Notes: generated by a model not told the origin, from the letters alone. A stretch of 64,000 bases of DNA from Astrothelium macrocarpum (GCA_021030915.1 JAGEMR010000084.1:1-64000), one strand, 5' to 3'. Shown: positions 13,234-24,568, counted from the stretch's first letter. Numbers and translations are program-made.

Positions 13234-14480
13234 GAAACTGAGAGGGTTAGATTTGGCAGTAATTATGGCTTAATTTAAGACTGTCTTTTACTCGCGGAGG
13301 GCGGAAACTGAAACCCGTACATCACTATACGTTTGCCCGATAAGCGTCGAAACCTGCCTGAACAAAAACCATTTTCCTCAAACGATAATAGAACCCCGTT
13401 TCCCCGTACAACGATTACTTGTTCGTTGCTCAAGACGAATTACATCCGTTCTTGTCTTTTAGAAGCGATCACTCTACATTTTGTGTCCTGTAGACCTTCT
13501 GTCGCTTGTATAGCTTCCTTCATTGTCTTTTGTGGCTTCTTTGCGTCTTCTGTGACTATGATAGCAAGGGAGATTGAATTCTATATTTGGAAGTCAGGGC
13601 GGACTCAGCGCAGCTAACCTTTTACTACTTTGATCTGGGATGAAGCGGAGGTCAGAGCTCGAGTCTAGCGATGTTCTTGCAATTGAGGGGGAGAGCAATT
13701 TGGACTGAAATCGCTAAGGCACATGGGCGAGGCTGAGAAGCAGACGGTGTTGTTGATAGCGCATTTTCAAGTCAATTCACTGTTCCCTCAAGAGCATCAA
13801 TATACTCTTTAAGCCTTTTTCTTAGCGTGATCATGTGCAATACTTATCCCATCAGCTTCTCATTCTGCTCTCCAAGCCTCTTGCTTTCTTTATTCATATC
13901 TCCCACAGGTTGCAATACTTCTGCCCATTATTTTTCTGACTACCGCTTGCGCTGTTATCTCCTACTCAAGAATAATTGATTATTGGTCTTGGTTTCGCGT
14001 ATTTTTGTAGGGCGTTTGGAGGTGCGCTTTGCTCCCGTGATCCTTGTTCTTTAAAGTGTCGAAACTGAGGACTGGATCTTAGTCGAGCTCATTCTTGAGT
14101 GGATATATTTTTCTAGAATCATGTAATAGCGTAGATTTGGTATAGAATAGTTCTCTGAATCGTCTCGTGGCGCGACGATGGCCACGCGCTGTATCACGCA
14201 GAACTCTAGCGTTTGCTATTACAGATAGCAGTGAGAAGTCACGTAGGTCTTCCTCGATCAGATGCGATGGGGGCACGTCTCTAAAGATGTATCTATGTTG
14301 GATTGTATTGGTGTAAATAAAGGACAAAAGGTTTTGATATGTGGTGCGTTGACGGGGTTTGGTGACTTACTCGCCGAGAAAGTTGAATTGCAGCCACACA
14401 ACCCGGCCCACATCATATTAATAGTTTCACCCCTTTCCCCGCTTTCTAGGCCTTTCTAGGCCTTTCTAGGCTTATCCAAT
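13234..14480. other. Intergenic, no supported gene
   Basis: Short open frames here (for example 13333-13617 and 14079-14327) lack family motifs, good starts or splice partners. Just upstream of the next gene (about 14442-14470) the word CCTTTCTAGG is repeated three times in tandem. Confidence 0.5.
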
Positions 14481-15488
14481 ATGGCTACGATCCATTCGTC
14501 TGGTTCGCCTTTGTTCTTGCTGCCTCTTGAATTACGAATCTCGATTTATACATTTGTCCTGACAATATGGCGCAACGATGCTGGCAACTGGTCTACTGAA
14601 CATGTCCATAGAGGAAATCGAATGCACCAAGAATCCTGCATAGGTTACAACGTTGACCGCAATAGGGATAAAGAGGAATCCCTGTTTTGGAAAGATGAAG
14701 AGTCCTATACTACATACTGGAAGGATTACCCTCACGACGATCCGGGTCAAAATGTTGGAGAAGTATACTTTCTTAGTCATGGCGAAAAGAAACAACCGGC
14801 CCTGACACAAGTGAATCGTCAGCTGAGGAAGGAAACTCTACCGGTCTTTTATCGAGTAAACGCGTTTGAGCTTCTCAGGACGGGCGATAATTGGGATCTG
14901 AATGATGCGCATGAAACGCTGACCTCGCACGCCTGGCTCCAAGCCATTGGTGCCCGAAACCGGTCTCTGCTCCGGAACGTATCGATAACTTTAATTGACT
15001 ATTCTGCCTGTGACTGCTTGTATCGGGTGGATGGGAAACATGCAGCTGATGCTGGAGATGATGAAGTAGATCCTCGAATGCGAAGGTTTTCGTGGCTTGT
15101 TTGGACGACTATGCTACGCTTTTCCCCGACAACCGGGCTGCGGGTATGGATGCTGGTCAACGGCCCAGAGAGCTGGCGTAGAGCTGCGATAGGCATCCAT
15201 GATGAAGTATCGAAATGGGGAAGACGTGGGATCTGGTCCCTGGATAGCGGTGGACAGATGACTTTGGACATAGAACAGCTGGAGAAGCGTTCTGATATCT
15301 TGTGGGATATCGAGAGAAAGATACGGAGGCAACCATTCTATAGACACAGTCACCCGGAGTATCGAACATGGGATCTAAGGTGGAGATATATTCAGCCAGA
15401 TGCAGAAGATGTGGTGGATGCAAAGTTGCGGAATGTCCTTGACCCAACCGATGTGGATGATTGGGAGTGGAAAGTCTGGCAAGTTTAA
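14481..15488 (+). CDS. 2EXR/F-box-like domain protein, 335 aa
   Basis: This is a single-exon gene whose ATG at 14481 lies just after a short tandem repeat. Residues 12-27 (LFLLPLELRISIYTFV) match the start of the fungal 2EXR/F-box-like family, in which LPxELRxxIY is followed by a long alpha/beta region. The remainder contains LTQVNRQLRKETLPVFY (about residues 110-126), the second conserved block of these proteins (NRQxRxExxPxFY). Family members are numerous in Pezizomycotina and mostly uncharacterised; a role as a substrate adaptor is possible but not shown. No introns or signal peptide are seen. The gene looks intact. Confidence 0.75.
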   Translation: MATIHSSGSPLFLLPLELRISIYTFVLTIWRNDAGNWSTEHVHRGNRMHQESCIGYNVDRNRDKEESLFWKDEESYTTYWKDYPHDDPGQNVGEVYFLSHGEKKQPALTQVNRQLRKETLPVFYRVNAFELLRTGDNWDLNDAHETLTSHAWLQAIGARNRSLLRNVSITLIDYSACDCLYRVDGKHAADAGDDEVDPRMRRFSWLVWTTMLRFSPTTGLRVWMLVNGPESWRRAAIGIHDEVSKWGRRGIWSLDSGGQMTLDIEQLEKRSDILWDIERKIRRQPFYRHSHPEYRTWDLRWRYIQPDAEDVVDAKLRNVLDPTDVDDWEWKVWQV

Positions 15489-16289
15489 TTGAAAACCTCT
15501 TTAAAAATCATCAACGAAGGTGGTGAATTAATTCTATACAACATTCAAAGTTAGTTATTCAGCACCTATTCATTTCTAAAGTAATTTGTCTCGCTTTTTT
15601 CCACATGCACCAGGGTCTGTCTCTACTTCGTACACTTCCATTATCTGTTTTGTTTGGGGGACAGTAAATCTAATGATCATTTTTCTTTGTTTACCAATTA
15701 TTGAAAAAATCTTATAAATCAATAAAATATATTGGTTTCATTTAAGATTAAATTTATAAATAGAATGTTGAAACTCACTAACTTGAGTGCAAGGTGTAGG
15801 ACGGCAAGTTCGACCAAAGACAGCGTTGCTGTAGATGGTAGCATTCGCGCGTTAAATTTACTAAGGCAGGTAAGGTAGTAAGATGGATAGATCACTAAGC
15901 TGCCAAAATTTTTGAGAAACGATCCCTCTACCATTATTGATTGGAGCAGACCACTCAGTAATCTAAATAGCAAATAGGTCTGTAGGGTTTTGCATCGCCG
16001 CTGCAGTATGCGAATTGGGCTGGCTGGTTGCCCTTGGGGGCTTTCCCCCCGAAAATCGTTGTCATGAATGAGATACTATCATTCAGCTCAAAGCGTGAGA
16101 ATGTCCACAAAAGCTTATAAATATAGACTCTTCACCAATGGGATCATGTGATTGATTGCTACTAACTCAATTATGTTAGATACGATCGAGCGAACGATAC
16201 ACAGATACTAAGGAGAACTGTAAAGCATGGGTATCTCTAGAAATATTCCTCTCTAACACATCGTCAAGCGATGCACCTCCTGGGTCTAT
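15489..16289. other. Intergenic with dispersed repeat copy B
   Basis: This stretch contains the second copy of the dispersed repeat (15876-15980). No convincing coding sequence was found. The 84-codon open frame on the minus strand at 15719-15973 overlaps the repeat and has no supporting family. Confidence 0.5.
15876..15980 (+). repeat. Dispersed repeat, copy B
   Basis: Collinear with 9932-10036, about 5.9 kb away, in the same orientation. The two copies bracket the ankyrin and 2EXR genes, which may have been carried or flanked by the same unknown element. Confidence 0.45.
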
Positions 16290-18524
16290 TCACGTCGCCT
16301 TTCCGTCGCCATCCTTAGAGTACGCTAAAGCTGGACTTGTCTCTGCAGATGATCTCGTCGTCATATTCCGACCAAGCGGACTTCGTGGCTTTGTCGCGCT
16401 CTTCGCCTCTTGTGCCAGCGTGGCTGTACGAGTACCAAGTCCAGAAGGTGTTGAAGGCGTCTCTTGATAGCTGCGTGAGCGGCCAGGCGTGCTCACACGT
16501 GATGATGGCCCACGATTGTCGCTGAAATATCCAGGAGATGGGGACGAAGGCATTCCCGGACTGAATCTTCGCTCTTCTTTCGACTGCATTACCGGTCCTG
16601 GACTGGCACGCGGAGACTCATTTTCTCCTCCAGTCCATGGCGGCCCGTACCCGCTATCTATAGGGTCGTTGAAAAGAGAAGGCACCGGGCTTGGTGCCCA
16701 GGACTCCTGTTGTATGCCCTGTATGTAATCTTCTCCACGTCTTTTAATTGGGCTCTCGTCATACGGGTCGAAACCCACCCTGTCGCGTGCACGCTGTCTT
16801 ACGAACTGACGCCGTTCCGCGTCTGAGCCAGCGCCGGTGGTTGACGAGTCTGCGAGGAAGAAGTTGAGGAATTCGTCGTCGATTGAAAGGTGAGAATCTT
16901 GTCGAAATTGCTGAAGGGCGGTAAGGCGGATGAGCATTTCCAGTAACGAAAGTGAAGTCTTGACCTGACCAGGACCAAATGGCTGCGACGAAGGACCTAG
17001 CGAAGACTTTGGTTGGACAAGCGGCTTAGGCGAAGCGTCCGGAGATGAAGAAGAAAGACGAAGATGTGAGAGTGCGTTTATGAAGCCCGGTTCAGGTGAA
17101 GGTCTCGCCGACGAACGACGGGGCTCCGAAGATGGCGTTTCCGCGTCAGCTATTGTAGTTTCGGTGTCTTCGTCTTCAGAGTCTGGTGTTTCAGTATAAA
17201 CTTCAAAAGCGATCCATTCCGGATCCAAATCAGGTGGCAATCTCCTGCTATCTTTCTTCTCGTGCCCAGAACCATCATCATTTTCAGGAGCAAGAGATGA
17301 TTCTCGGTGGATTTGTGCGTCAAGCTCGGATTGCTCATCTCCATTTTGGGCGATCTCGGCAGGCTGCCTCTCATCGTCAACAGTTGCCGCGTCATCAAGC
17401 AGACTGAGACTACTCCTATGCCGTTCCATCATCCGACGAGGAGCTTCGGCATTGACGTCACGCTTTAGGAGTAGTATGGGATTATTGACTTCGCCTTCAG
17501 TCCCGATATTGAGTATTTTGCCTGTGTCTGCGTAGAAGATTTTGGATATCTCGTGGATTGGAATGACATCGCGAAGGCCAGCCGATGCTACGTCCTCGAA
17601 AGGTTCTGGTTTTGCCTCTCCATCTTCGAAGTCGTGGAATCTACCATCGTCAAGATCCTCAACGAGCAAAAGATGATATGCAAATTCGAAAGCTCGCCCT
17701 TCTCCAAGCATATGCTGAGGCTCAGGATTGTTTTGTGCGTTTTCTGTATCGAGCTCCGAATCACTTCTATCACTAATCGGCAGCCGGTAAAGCTGATGCA
17801 GAGGAACTCGGAGAAGTTTGATGCGTGCTTTGTGCATAACCTCCTTCCAGGTAGTCTCGCGGACGTCATTCCATTGAGAGCGACCGGTATGGCCAGCAAA
17901 AAGCATGTATATAGATAATGTATACGTAGGGCCGATCTGGACAGCCTGACCAGGATATGCGGTATATTGAGAATCGCCAGCAGTGAGAAATGTACTAGCC
18001 TGGAGCAATCTTGAAGGCGAGATTGTTGAGGGTAGGTTAGTAGAGAGGTTTACGCCAGAAGTAGTGATAGCAAGATTGATCAGAGGGACGGCATCTTCTA
18101 TGCGGTCAAGCAGTCTCTTGATATCTGATATTATGAGCTGTAATGTAAGCTCGGTTTGCTCCTGTGACTTTGCTCTTGAGCTGCCCTTTCGGCGGAGTTC
18201 TTCCTCGTTGGCTGCACTGTTGAGTCGACTGCCTAAATTTTGGATCTCCCAGCGAATCTCCTTAGTTAAAGTCACGGCAGACTCAAGAGTTGTGTTTCCT
18301 CGGGCAGCAATCAACTCTATCATATCAATAGCAGGCGAAATGATGCGTATTTTGCTTTCCAAACGAGTTTGGAGCCGGACCAACTCCTCTCTTTCGTTAC
18401 ATTTTGGTGTGGAGCTCAGTAGTCTAGCGCAATGACGAATAGCGTAGCCACTCGTGATACTAATGCCTGAACGGATGGCATAGTTCATGGCCTGTTGAGT
18501 GACCTTGCCCAGGAAGATATCCAT
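16290..18524 (-). CDS. YRB30: Yrb30-type RanGTP-binding protein, 744 aa
   Basis: One uninterrupted frame starts at 18524. The N-terminus (QQAMNYAIRSGISITSGYAI, residues about 10-29) and the following block (KIRIISPAIDMIELIAARGN, about 57-76) match the fungal RanGTP-binding family related to yeast Yrb30. That protein binds GTP-loaded Ran/Gsp1 and takes part in nuclear transport. A globular region covers roughly residues 1-340. The C-terminal half is acidic, then Ser/Pro/Arg-rich and probably disordered, with many SP sites. The gene is divergent from eRF3, with 367 bp between their starts. No frame damage is seen. Family assignment is from memory of conserved blocks and is fairly secure; interaction with Ran here is inferred. 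Confidence 0.8.
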   Translation of the reverse strand: MDIFLGKVTQQAMNYAIRSGISITSGYAIRHCARLLSSTPKCNEREELVRLQTRLESKIRIISPAIDMIELIAARGNTTLESAVTLTKEIRWEIQNLGSRLNSAANEEELRRKGSSRAKSQEQTELTLQLIISDIKRLLDRIEDAVPLINLAITTSGVNLSTNLPSTISPSRLLQASTFLTAGDSQYTAYPGQAVQIGPTYTLSIYMLFAGHTGRSQWNDVRETTWKEVMHKARIKLLRVPLHQLYRLPISDRSDSELDTENAQNNPEPQHMLGEGRAFEFAYHLLLVEDLDDGRFHDFEDGEAKPEPFEDVASAGLRDVIPIHEISKIFYADTGKILNIGTEGEVNNPILLLKRDVNAEAPRRMMERHRSSLSLLDDAATVDDERQPAEIAQNGDEQSELDAQIHRESSLAPENDDGSGHEKKDSRRLPPDLDPEWIAFEVYTETPDSEDEDTETTIADAETPSSEPRRSSARPSPEPGFINALSHLRLSSSSPDASPKPLVQPKSSLGPSSQPFGPGQVKTSLSLLEMLIRLTALQQFRQDSHLSIDDEFLNFFLADSSTTGAGSDAERRQFVRQRARDRVGFDPYDESPIKRRGEDYIQGIQQESWAPSPVPSLFNDPIDSGYGPPWTGGENESPRASPGPVMQSKEERRFSPGMPSSPSPGYFSDNRGPSSRVSTPGRSRSYQETPSTPSGLGTRTATLAQEAKSATKPRSPLGRNMTTRSSAETSPALAYSKDGDGKAT

Positions 18525-18891
18525 GATGGGCAGTCAGTGCTTGCGAGCGATAGGCTTCCCAGAATGAAACTCCTCGTTGCACCTTTGCGGACCGAAGGAG
18601 TAGCTTTGGGTGAAAATGGGATTTGTTTTGAAGCATTTTGGCGGAATGGGTGTGATTCAGCGTTGCGAGTCAGCCAGGCATATGATATAAACATAACTTG
18701 CATAAACGCACAAATAAATGTTCACGGCTGCCCCACGGTGAGTCTGAGAAAAAGAATCATCCATGCATCAGGTCACTGTCTCCGCCACCTTGCTACCTTC
18801 TTTTACCTCTTAATTGTCACTAACTCCCATTTCTTTCCTCAACACTTGAGCCCTTTCCTTCTATTACGTCCCGAGACATCGCATTCCCAAA
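18525..18891. promoter_or_regulatory. Shared divergent promoter region, YRB30 / eRF3
   Basis: These 367 bp separate the two start codons. Pyrimidine-rich tracts (about 18790-18860, many CTT/CCT runs) precede the eRF3 ATG, a common feature of strongly expressed fungal promoters. No individual factor site is claimed. Confidence 0.5.
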
Positions 18892-21176
18892 ATGGCTGAT
18901 CTAAATTCATGGGAGGACGATCAGGATGCACAAGACACAAACCTCGCCCACCAGGCGCAACAAATGAACCTCAACAACCCACAAGCAAACTCGTTTCGAC
19001 CGGGCGCAACTAGCTTCCAGCCCGGTGCACAGTCTTTTCAGCCGGGTGGCCAGTTTCAACAGTATGAAGGCTACAATCCAGGCCAGCAGTACGGACAGTA
19101 TGGAGGGGGACAGTTCTATTCCCAGCAGCAAGGATATGGAGGGTTCCAACAATATCAAAATTATCCACAATACAACCAAAGCTACGCTCAACAAGGCTAT
19201 CAAGGCTACAACCAGCAATATCAACAGCAAGGATATCAATCACAGCCACAACAAAATCAGCAAAACCAAAACTTCCAGCCCAAGATCGCGAAACGACCTT
19301 CTGCAGGTGATGCTAACCCACAAGCCTCATCTACACCAACGTCATCAGACAAACCAGCTACAACTTCAAATGGAACATCTACTGCATCCAAAGCCAAGGT
19401 GCTCTCAATAAGCGGCGATGCCCCCAAAGTAGAATCATCGGGTGGAGCCAAAGTTCTGAGTATCGGTGGTACTGCCCCTACATCGAAACCCGAGCCGTCT
19501 TCAGCAAAAGAAAATGTGGATAAAGAAGCTCCTTCGGCAGGCTCTAAGGTGACGGCTACAAAAGCGATTGAGAAGACGGGCGAGTCAACCGCAGCTACAC
19601 CAACTTCAGACTCAGGACGAACAAGTCCGACACCCTCTTCAGGAAGGAACAGCCCATCACGAGGGGAACCAAAAGCAGCAGCCAAAAAAGCAGACGCTGT
19701 TATTCAAGAACAAACCGCAGACGTAGACGAGGATACGTTGCAAGAAATGTACGGAAAGGAGCATGTGAACGTCATTTTCCTCGGACATGTTGACGCTGGG
19801 AAATCAACCCTTGGCGGCTCAATTTTATATGCTACTGGGATGGTCGACGAGAGAACAATGGAGAAGTACAAAAGGGAAGCCAAAGATGCGGGAAGAGAAA
19901 CTTGGTATCTTTCATGGGCATTAGATCTAACAAAGGAAGAACGATCCAAGGGAAAGACAGTGGAGGTAGGAAGGGGTTTCTTCGAGACAGAAAAGCGGCG
20001 ATACACCATTCTAGATGCTCCGGGTCACAAGACATTTGTTCCCAACATGATTGGTACGTGACATCTCTCTTTTCTGCAAGACTACGATGTTGACAAAGCA
20101 TATAGGTGGCGCCTCACAAGCAGACGTCGGGGTCCTCGTCATCTCCGCACGCAAAGGCGAATACGAAACCGGCTTCGAAAAGGGCGGGCAAACGCGCGAG
20201 CACGCGATGCTCGCCAAAACGCAAGGCGTCAACAAGCTCGTCATCGTCGTCAACAAAATGGACGACCCGACGGTCGAATGGAGCGAAGACCGCTACAAAG
20301 AATGCACCTCCAAGCTCACCGCCTTCCTCAAGGGCGTCGGCTACAACCCCAAAACCGACATCACCACCATGCCCATCAGCGCGCAGACCACCGTCGGCAT
20401 CAAAGACCGCGTGCCCGCCTCCCTCGCGCCCTGGTACGGCGGCCCTTCCCTCCTCGAGTTCCTCGACTCCATGCAGACGCTCGAGCGCAAGGTCAACGCG
20501 CCCTTCATGATGCCCATCGCGGCCAAGTACCGCGACATGGGCACCATGATCGAGGGCAAGATCGAGTCCGGCGTCATCAAAAAGGGCCTCTCGTACCTGA
20601 TGATGCCGAACCGCGAGAGCGTGCAGATCGGCGCGCTGTACGGCGAGACGGAGGACGAGATTGCTGGGGCGACATGTGGTGACCAGGTCCGGATGCGTTT
20701 GAGGGGCGTCGAGGAGGAGGATATCCTGCCGGGGTTTGTGCTGTGTAGCCCGAAGCGGCCGGTGCATTGTGTGGCGGCGTTTGAGGCGCAGATTGTGCTG
20801 TTGGATCTCAAGAGTATTCTGAGCGCTGGGTTCAACTGCGTGCTGCATGTGCATTCGGCGACGGAGGAGGTGACGTTTGGGGCGCTGCTGCATAAGTTGG
20901 AGAAGGGCACGAATCGGAAGAGTAAGAAGGCGCCGGGATTCGCGACAAGGGGGATGAGCATCATTGCGAGATTGGAGGTGACGGGTGGGGCTGGAAGCGT
21001 GTGTGTGGAGAAGTTTGAGGATTATCCCCAGCTGGGGCGGTTTACTCTTCGAGATCAGGTGAGTGATCAACTGCGTACTGTGGAGTCTCGATAAACAGCC
21101 GGCTAACCGGGAATAGGGCCAAACGATTGCGATTGGGAAGATCACGAAACTCATTACGGATGCAAACGCTGCGTAA
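18892..21176 (+). CDS. SUP35: Translation termination GTPase eRF3 (Sup35), 724 aa
   Basis: Exons are 18892-20053, 20106-21058 and 21117-21176. The introns (52 and 58 bp) have GTACGT and GTGAGT donors and join in frame (2175 nt). Residues about 35-128 form a Gln/Gly/Tyr-rich prion-like domain with degenerate QGYQGYNQQ repeats. A Ser/Thr/Lys-rich middle region contains two KVLSI words. The GTPase domain has GHVDAGKST (298-306), DAPGHK and NKMDDP, followed by the two beta-barrel domains that bind eRF1. The protein stimulates peptide release at stop codons in the cytoplasm. The C-terminus (ITKLITDANAA) closes as in other eRF3 proteins. The second exon is strikingly C-rich and then G-rich on the coding strand, unlike exon 1. 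Confidence 0.96.
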
Positions 21177-21786
21177 AGGGACGCTCTGGACGGCTTGCAT
21201 GGTTGCGGATAGACGTGGCGTTTGTACTATTTCTGTTATTTCCGATTTACAATGTTAGCTAAGGAGGTTCAAAGGTTCTCGGACAGACCTCGATTAACGT
21301 AACCACAAGTAATTCTTCACAAATTCAGGACCTGAGCATGACTTCCGTGATTGCTCTTTCGTGCCTTTTCGTTCCTTTTACTTACGGGCTCTACTCCAAT
21401 GTTGGATGAGCTCGACGGTATGTTATCTACGTGACAATATTCGTGAAACACCTAAAATACAGTCATGAAAAGAACACAAGACTGATAGCTGTTTGGGTAT
21501 AAAACGCCTTGGAAAAATGAGAAGATGCTAAGGTCCGAATTTTCTTGCTCCGAGAGTGGAGCATCGCCCATTTCCCACCATGGACGAAGAGCCTTTCAGT
21601 TCGAAAAGGTAACACCAAGATATACAGCCGATTTTCCAAGGCCATCCATGTGGTGGCTTGGCACCAGCCTCGATCCAGTACCATTGCATGTCCGTTCCGG
21701 ATTACAATCTATGAAACGCCACAGCGCCTAAAAATGCATAAGCTATTTCGCTCAAAGCTTCATTCAAAATGCAAGATCAAGACAAA
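21177..21786. other. Convergent 3' region between eRF3 and the splicing factor
   Basis: Two genes end towards each other here. Only untranslated sequence is expected, and no separate gene is supported. Confidence 0.5.
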
Positions 21787-22914
21787 TCAATCATCGTCCG
21801 AAATATAATCCACCAATGTCAACGCTTGCTTCTCAGTTGTAGCTGGATTGGCTTCACCGCTCGTATCTTTCGTATCATTCGTTTTCATGAGTTTGTTTTC
21901 GTTTAAAGCGCCAGCGAGCTTCTTTGCAATAGGTTTATCATCGTTGCTATACTTCCTTCTCTTCAGACCTGTGATAGGATTGCTAGTCGAAGTTGTGATG
22001 GACAAGCCATTTTTTTCCGTCAAGAATGGGTCTATTATGGCTCTTGTGTTGTCTCGAAGTGTAGTAGCCAGGAGCGTAGATGCATTGGGTTTTCCGTTTT
22101 TAGCTTTTCCTGATCCAGACTTGGTCAGAGATTGGGAGCGAACATGCTCAAATAAAGGTCTTCTCGCAGCCTCATTGACAGTTACCCCATCGTCCGCAAA
22201 ATGGCCAAACTCGACAAAGCTTGCTCTCTTCGCATCGTCTTCCGTCTCCTCGAGCAATTCTATGCCTAGCCCTAACCTATCCCGTAATTGCTCTCTCTCG
22301 GCCTCTTTCTTCTGCCTCAATTTTCTTCCCGGCCGGAATAGCGCTCGTAGTTTCTGATTTTGCGTGTACGGGTCTTCCCAACTCTTGTTTCGATACGCCT
22401 TGAGCTCACCAATCCTATCTGCGTCCGCCTTGGTCTGTACCTTATCTTGCACCTTCCCTTCCAACTGCGCAAAAGCATCACTTCTCCTTTTTTCCCGCTC
22501 CTCTTCCGTCAAAATCATCAAATTTCCGTCCTCGTCTCTGTCCTCCTTCCACTCGCCATAGTCGCGCCTGTGTGCCCCTTCCGTCACCACATACTCGGTG
22601 TTCTGTGGATCCGTTCGTATTTCGATCCAGCCGCCACAGGCTGGATGTCGCATGCGAAAGCTGTAGATGGGAGTGCTGTGGTAATTACCGACTTTCTTCT
22701 TCTCCGCATTAAAGCGTACACCCTGGCCAATAATGGTCTCCGGCGGACAATGGTCGCACCAGATCGCGAAAGGCATCTCGAAGCGGACAGTGAGGATACC
22801 ATCTTTGATTTTGTTTGCGCGTGCGCCGAGAGCGTGCTTGCCGGCGAGCTTGTTCGCGCTGATGGTGCCTTCGTGCTCGGGAGGGACGTAACGTCCCATG
22901 TTGAAGCCTTGCAT
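21787..22914 (-). CDS. SAF4: CWC16/CCDC130 (Saf4-like) splicing factor, 375 aa
   Basis: A single frame starts at 22914 with MQGFNMGRYVPPEHE, and the family core follows: DGILTVRFEMPFAIWCDHC (about 38-56), GVRFNAEKKKVGNYHSTPIY and MRHPACGGWIEIRTDP. The WCDHC and HPAC segments supply the zinc ligands of the Yju2/CCDC130 fold. Proteins of this family enter the spliceosome around the first catalytic step. The C-terminal half is charged and coiled, with a basic KRRKYS segment that may be a nuclear signal. The start lies 283 bp from the divergent BSD gene. The CCDC130/Saf4 branch is favoured over Yju2 because of the GANAHR-like GAHRRDYGEW continuation, but the choice is not certain. Confidence 0.88.
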   Translation of the reverse strand: MQGFNMGRYVPPEHEGTISANKLAGKHALGARANKIKDGILTVRFEMPFAIWCDHCPPETIIGQGVRFNAEKKKVGNYHSTPIYSFRMRHPACGGWIEIRTDPQNTEYVVTEGAHRRDYGEWKEDRDEDGNLMILTEEEREKRRSDAFAQLEGKVQDKVQTKADADRIGELKAYRNKSWEDPYTQNQKLRALFRPGRKLRQKKEAEREQLRDRLGLGIELLEETEDDAKRASFVEFGHFADDGVTVNEAARRPLFEHVRSQSLTKSGSGKAKNGKPNASTLLATTLRDNTRAIIDPFLTEKNGLSITTSTSNPITGLKRRKYSNDDKPIAKKLAGALNENKLMKTNDTKDTSGEANPATTEKQALTLVDYISDDD

Positions 22915-23196
22915 TTTGAATAATAGTGGGTGGCTGAGATATTATTCGAGTTTTTTCATCCCAAATCGAGGGCAAACATCGGTCCGGTGATCGCAGTTGT
23001 GAAAGCCACCAGGATGTATGGCATTAAGGAAGTGATGCTACGAATAAGTCGGAGGGGAATTTTGGGTGAGGTCATCCGAGCCCTGAGACAACAGCTCCAT
23101 CTACGACTCAATTAACAGCCACTTACCCCGCCACATCTTCAGAGCTTCCTTTGATGCCTTTGAATTGAATTCATTCACTAAATCAGCGTTGTCCCT

Positions 23197-24568
23197 ATGG
23201 ATGCCGCTTACGATCGCATTCAAGAGGAGGTGACCTCACCCTCAACCGGTGGGGAGAAAGAGGACAACAAGCAAGAGACGAGCCTCAGCAGCGAATTCCA
23301 AGAAGCTTATAAAGCCTTTTCTACAAGTTCATGGGGTGCTAGTCTTGGAGGCTTTCTTGGCTCCGTCAGAACACGAGTATGAAATCATTGGTGACAGATG
23401 TTTTTGGCAAGTCACAGCTAATGCCAGTCCGCAGGGTGAGAGCATTGTCCAAGGAGCGCGACAAGAATTTCTTGGCGAATACAATGCCGCAAGCTCTCAA
23501 GCTGCTACTGGCTACAATGAGTTGCAGACACAACTTGAGAATGCTACAGAAAAGGTTACTTTGAATGAACCGCCTCCAAGCAAAGACAGCTTAGACAAAG
23601 ACCAATCTGCAGATGGATCCTCCACAGAGAAACCGGAGAACCTAGGTGCAGATATCGTCAAAGAAGCAGAATCTATGCTCTCACGCTTCCGGTCCGAAGC
23701 CTCTAAGCGCCTCAAAGACATTGAAAAAGCCGAAGACGCTGCGGATGAAGCGCTCCTCAAATTCGGCACCAACATCCGCAACTTCCTCCGCGATGCCGTC
23801 TCTATCACTGCACCCGAAGACGATCCGTCAGGCGATGGCAAGTCGTCGCAGGTGCTCTTCGAGAGCAAGGATTCGGAGGGCAAGCGCGTCATCCACACCA
23901 CGCGCTTCGACGCACAGCTGCATGTGATTCATTCCAGCCTCGACAGCTTCCTCAAAGACCCATCAAGTGCCGAGTATGAAAAGTGGGGGAAGGACTTTGA
24001 TGTTGAGCAGAAGACGGAGGCGATTGCGAGGGATTTGGAGAAGCATCAGGAGTTGAGGAGGGCGATGGAGAAGCTGGTGCCGGAGAGGGTGGAGTATGGG
24101 GAATTTTGGAAGAGATATTACTTTTTGAGACATGTAATTGAGACGGAGGAGGCAAAGAGGAGGGAGATGCTGAAAGGTAAGTAAAAGGGGGAAATTCTCT
24201 AAAACCATTAAAAACCTTTGCAAGCTGACACAGACGGCAAACTAGGCGCAGCAACAGGTGATGAGGAAGAAGTCGCCTGGGACGAAGATTCGGACGAAGA
24301 AATCTCAACACCAAACCCGCAGAAGACTAAACTCACGTCTGCATCACAGACGACGTTGCAGGCGGCACCGTCGGCTAACGCAAGTGAGGACAGCGCAGAT
24401 TCACTGAAACCAGCGGAGGGCCGGCGGTCTCATGATGAGAAGTCTCAGGCTGATAGTGACGCGAGCTACGACATCGTGAGTGGTGCGCCGAGTCGGGCGT
24501 CAGGAAGTCCAAGGGAGAAGAAGGTGGAGGCAGTGAAGGAAGAGAGTGATGAAGAAGATTGGGAGTAG
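23197..24568 (+). CDS. BSD-domain protein (Dos2-like), 418 aa
   Basis: Exons are 23197-23376, 23435-24176 and 24234-24568; introns of 58 bp (GTATGA...GCAG) and 57 bp (GTAAGT...ACAG) keep the frame (1257 nt). The N-terminus has a helical segment (SSWGASLGGFLGSVR, about 45-59), continuing across the first splice as GESIVQGARQEF, typical of fungal BSD proteins. The BSD domain lies near residues 250-300, with the paired Phe/Trp signature around EYGEFWKRYYFLRHVI. The tail is acidic (DEEEVAWDEDSDEE) and ends EESDEEDWE. Yeast Dos2 belongs to this family; the biochemical role is unclear. The gene appears intact. Confidence 0.88.

Noticed and set aside
17553..18435. Plus-strand open frames of 121 and 150 codons
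   Set aside because: They are antisense to the conserved Yrb30-like gene, with no motifs of their own.
20114..21154. 346-codon antisense open frame opposite eRF3
   Set aside because: It is a by-product of the strong C/G skew in eRF3 exon 2. It has no family motif and crosses the eRF3 intron boundary. The sense frame is unmistakable.
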